Source: an uncultured Prevotellaceae bacterium (GTDB taxonomy: Bacteria; Bacteroidota; Bacteroidia; Bacteroidales; Bacteroidaceae). Taken from it: a stretch of 44,245 nucleotides of DNA. Within the stretch, counting starts at the first letter, position 1. The number at the start of each line of letters is the position of its first letter. The position numbers and the translations under genes were made by a program. Below, in pieces: positions 41,864 through 44,245 of the stretch. Under the pieces are notes generated by a model that was not told the origin of the DNA, did not search any database, and worked only from the letters and a program-made list of their open reading frames with translations. Location: assembly GCA_947168395.1 (NCBI GenBank), contig CAMVLT010000008.1, positions 1 through 44,245 of the forward strand, written 5' to 3'.

Positions 41864-42033
41864 AACTTCCTTCTTCGTTTTAGTTTCACATTTACACGTT
41901 AGACGCAGCAGATGCCCAAAAAGTTTCAGAAAAACGAAAAAAAAACATTATAACAATATAACAATATAACATGAGCCCCCTTTTTTATGAGCAGTTTTTG
42001 ACTGAAAGTCTTGGCAGAACAGAAAAAAACAGT
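41864..42033. other. Divergent intergenic region with short ATAACAAT repeat
   Basis: AT-rich, with about 2.6 copies of ATAACAAT (41950-41970). Nothing else recognised up to the hydrolase promoter. Confidence 0.5.
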
Positions 42034-42041
42034 TATCTTTG
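42034..42041 (+). promoter_or_regulatory. -7 box of the hydrolase gene
   Basis: TATCTTTG, with CTTG (one mismatch to TTTG) at 42010-42013, 20 bases upstream. It lies inside the longer open frame beginning at 42011, which is therefore not used. Confidence 0.65.
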
Positions 42042-42070
42042 CATGCAAAGCAGTTAATAGGATAATAATT

Positions 42071-43078
42071 ATGGCAGACATTTCAATCAAGCAGTTTCCC
42101 GAACTGTTCGACGGGAAGAAAATAATGTACGTCCACGGGTTCGGCAGCAGCGGGCAGTCGGGGACGGTGAGCCGTATACGCGAGGTGCTGCCCAACGCCA
42201 AGGTGATAGCGCCGGACCTTCCGATAAAGCCGCAGGAGGCGTTGGACCTGCTGAACAGGACGTGCGCGGCGGAGCGGCCCGACCTTATCATCGGCACGTC
42301 GATGGGCGGCATGTATGCTGAGCAGCTCTACGGGTTCGACCGCATACTGATAAACCCGGCCTTCCGCATTGCCGACACGATGGGCGAGCACGGGCTGACG
42401 GGCAAGCAGCAGTTTTTCTCGCCACGACGCGACGGCGTGCAGGAGTTCTACGTGGACAAGGCGTTGGTGAAGGAGTACCGTGCCATCACCGAGGGCAACT
42501 TCGCCCATGCTGACGACCCGGACGAGCAGCACCGCGTCTACGGACTGTTCGGCGACAAGGACGAGTTGGTGCATACGTTCGACCTGTTCCCCTACAGGCA
42601 GGGCATCTCCTTCCACGGCGAGCACCGCATGAACGACCACTCGTTCATGCACTCGGTGGTGCCCGTCATCCGATGGATTGACGACCGTCAGGAGGGTCGT
42701 GAGCGCCCCATCGTGTACATCGGCACTGAGACGCTGTGGCAGAAGGACGGGATGGTGCGCTCGTCGATGCAGAAGGCTGTGCGCATGCTGACAGAACGCT
42801 ATCAGGTGTACTTCGTGTCGTTCGACATGGGGGCCGACGGCATCGGGCGGCTGAAGGAGCGGTTGCAGGAGTTCATCGGCGTACCGGCTTGGGGTCACAC
42901 GGTGGTCACTGAGCAGCGTCACCTGCTCTACGGCGACTACCTGATACAAGGTGGGTGTGGCGCACGGTGGCCCGGCAAGGAGCCTGAACCGATGGCCACA
43001 CCCATAGAGTTGGGCAGCGACACGTTCAAGACGTGGGATGACGTTATAGAATACTTCTCGCGCTTGGGCGGGCAGTGA
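42071..43078 (+). CDS. YqiA-like alpha/beta hydrolase fused to a degenerate HAD-like domain
   Basis: A 335-residue cytoplasmic protein from ATG 42071 (the promoter excludes the earlier start). Residues 1-205 form a small esterase of the YqiA/YcfP type: IMYVHGFGSSGQSGTVSRI (18-36), nucleophile Ser77 in IIGTSMGG, Asp near LFGDKDELV and His in MNDHSFMH. Residues about 210-335 look like a 5'(3')-deoxyribonucleotidase-type HAD fold: VYIGTETLWQKDG in the place of the DxD motif, RYQVYFVSFD, then VPAWGHTVVTEQRHLLYGDYLIQGG. The catalytic aspartates are missing in this part, so it is probably a non-catalytic binding domain. Substrate unknown. It converges on the GH97 gene across a 7-bp repeat array. 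Confidence 0.8.
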   Translation: MADISIKQFPELFDGKKIMYVHGFGSSGQSGTVSRIREVLPNAKVIAPDLPIKPQEALDLLNRTCAAERPDLIIGTSMGGMYAEQLYGFDRILINPAFRIADTMGEHGLTGKQQFFSPRRDGVQEFYVDKALVKEYRAITEGNFAHADDPDEQHRVYGLFGDKDELVHTFDLFPYRQGISFHGEHRMNDHSFMHSVVPVIRWIDDRQEGRERPIVYIGTETLWQKDGMVRSSMQKAVRMLTERYQVYFVSFDMGADGIGRLKERLQEFIGVPAWGHTVVTEQRHLLYGDYLIQGGCGARWPGKEPEPMATPIELGSDTFKTWDDVIEYFSRLGGQ

Positions 43079-43080
43079 CG

Positions 43081-43122
43081 TTGGACGTTGAACGTTGAAC
43101 ATTGAACGTTGAACGTTGAACG
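43081..43122. repeat. Six tandem copies of a 7-bp repeat (TTGAACG)
   Basis: Units TTGGACG, TTGAACG, TTGAACA and three TTGAACG fill the whole 48-base gap between two convergent genes, starting two bases after one stop and ending four bases before the other. Confidence 0.9.
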
Positions 43123-43126
43123 TTGA

Positions 43127-44245
43127 TTACTGCACTATCACGACGCCGCCGTTGGTGGGTATCTCGACCTTGAGGGTCTTCTTCTTGGGCAGTTTCACTT
43201 GGGTCAGCTGCCCGTTCATGTAGAGCTGCGCTGTGCCTGCTTCGAGCATGGGGAGCGTCAGTGTGCGCTTCACGGGTTGGTCGGCGGCATTGATGCCTGC
43301 CACATACCACGTGCTGCCGCTGCGGCGGGCCATGATGACGTATTGGCCGGGATAGCCGTCGATGAACTGCACCTCGTCCCACGTCGTCGGCACCTGCTTC
43401 ATGAAGTCGACGGCCCAAGCGGGGGCATCGGTCAGGTTGTTGGGGGCCATCGCGAAGTGCTGCACGCTGCTTTGGAACAGGACAGCGGTGGCCAAGGCGA
43501 AGACATCGCTCGTCTTGCGCACCGTACCGTGCTGATTGTCAGCGTTATAGTACTTGTTCAGGGTGGAACCGCCAAAGTCCATCGAGCCGACGGTGTTGCG
43601 TATGAAGGTGTGGATGCAGGCGTTGCGTGCCTCGGCGTCGCAGGCTCCCTGTCCGAAGTGCAGGTTCTCGGAGGCGAGCACGGCCTCGGAGGCCACGTAG
43701 TTGGGGTACATTCTCTCCCACCCTCTCGGCAGCGTGCAGCCGTGGAAGATGCACTGAATGCCGAACTCGTTGGCGTCGGTCAGGATGTCCTCGTAGAGTT
43801 GCATCATCGGCTGCTTGTCGCCGCCGAAGAAGTCGACCTTGATGCCGAGTATGCCGTTGTCCTTCATCCACTTCATCTCCTGACGGCGGGCCGCCGAGCG
43901 GTCCATCTTGCCTATAGGCGTCTGCGGCGCGTCGTTCCACTGTCCGTTGCTGTTGTACCACAGGAAGATGCCCACGCCCTTCGACTTGCCGTAGCGGGCC
44001 AACTCGGCCATTTTCTCGTAGCCTATCTGACGGTCCCAAAAGGCGTCGATGAGCACCGAGCGCCACCCCATAGCAGCCGAGAAGTCGATGTAGCGCTTCT
44101 GCTCGTCGAAGTTACAGCTTGAGTCCATGCCGATAATCCACGACCACGACCCCTTGCCGTAGGTGTAGTCCTTCGAGGCCTTGTACTTGGGCTGCACAAG
44201 GTCGTTGGCCACGGTGGTCTCGACAATGTTCTTCAGCGTCTCGCC
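43127..44245 (-). CDS. Glycoside hydrolase family 97, C-terminal part (partial)
   Basis: 372 codons are open to the window edge, so the N-terminus is missing; the GTG at 44210-44212 is internal. The visible part is most of the GH97 catalytic (beta/alpha)8 barrel (SWSWIIGMDSSCNFDEQKRYID, MGWRSVLIDAFWD, GVGIFLWYN, GILGIKVDFFGGDKQ, NLHFGQG) and the C-terminal beta domain (about the last 85 residues). The Asp in KVDF is where retaining GH97 alpha-galactosidases carry the nucleophile, while inverting SusB-type enzymes use glutamates; this favours the retaining branch. GH97 enzymes are about 640-740 residues, so nearly half is outside the window. Confidence 0.9.
   Translation of the reverse strand, partial: GETLKNIVETTVANDLVQPKYKASKDYTYGKGSWSWIIGMDSSCNFDEQKRYIDFSAAMGWRSVLIDAFWDRQIGYEKMAELARYGKSKGVGIFLWYNSNGQWNDAPQTPIGKMDRSAARRQEMKWMKDNGILGIKVDFFGGDKQPMMQLYEDILTDANEFGIQCIFHGCTLPRGWERMYPNYVASEAVLASENLHFGQGACDAEARNACIHTFIRNTVGSMDFGGSTLNKYYNADNQHGTVRKTSDVFALATAVLFQSSVQHFAMAPNNLTDAPAWAVDFMKQVPTTWDEVQFIDGYPGQYVIMARRSGSTWYVAGINAADQPVKRTLTLPMLEAGTAQLYMNGQLTQVKLPKKKTLKVEIPTNGGVVIVQ

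Noticed and set aside
42011..42070. Upstream start of the hydrolase giving 20 more residues
   Set aside because: The promoter -7 box (42034-42041) lies inside this extension and the first codon is TTG.

Overview
The window looks like chromosome of a Prevotella-type member of the Bacteroidales. The evidence is the promoter architecture (TTTG, 19-21 bases, TAnnTTTG) in front of many genes, BACON-domain lipoproteins, an Oar-like TonB-dependent receptor, an LptF/G permease with a long C-terminal extension, a head-GIN lipoprotein, a DUF4831 protein, and GH43 and GH97 enzymes. There is no phage, plasmid or CRISPR locus. All calls come from reading the sequence; no database search was run.

Layout. 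1-3.4 kb: an AT-rich, partly decayed stretch holding a truncated outer-membrane protein, a small lipoprotein, an orphan type IX sorting-domain fragment, a membrane-spanning TPR/HTH regulator with a sharp composition break, and a coding remnant. 3.4-8 kb: ribBA and an LptF/G permease (probable operon), a START-like protein, tRNA-Met with its own promoter and a perfect-palindrome terminator, and a cytidylate-kinase-like protein. 8.1-13.1 kb: an Oar-like TonB-dependent receptor followed by a BACON/OB-fold lipoprotein. 13.2-22.3 kb: housekeeping genes pgeF, obgE, adk, hpt and nnr plus a DUF4831 protein; a SNF2 helicase on the opposite strand separates adk from obgE. 22.3-38.4 kb: three ABC systems. 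The first is a MacAB/TolC-type operon with two permease genes, the second a YtrA-type GntR-controlled ABC operon, and the third a complete TolC/MacA/MacB-ATPase/permease operon. A secreted esterase, a repeat-rich 670-base spacer and a class II aldolase lie between the second and third. 38.5-44.2 kb: aquaporin, GH43, a predicted small RNA, the GIN lipoprotein, an alpha/beta hydrolase with a HAD-like tail, and a GH97 enzyme cut by the window end.

The most unusual feature is a family of short GC-rich palindromic elements of about 42 bases, with seven copies. Three copies are translated, in the same reading frame, inside the N-termini of three unrelated proteins (a DUF4831 protein, an ABC permease and an ABC ATPase). 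Six of the seven form three inverted pairs at gene-gene junctions of the two efflux operons, where the start codon lies in the loop or at the foot of a potential long mRNA stem. This resembles a mix of Rickettsia palindromic elements and paired REP/BIME sequences. A second strong candidate is a free-standing RNA of about 63 nt (41020 to 40958, minus strand) with its own full promoter and terminator.

Functionally, the window combines core metabolism (riboflavin, purine salvage, adenylate balance, NADHX repair, glycolysis), envelope building and export, and polysaccharide use (GH43, GH97, esterase). This fits a gut or rumen plant-glycan degrader.
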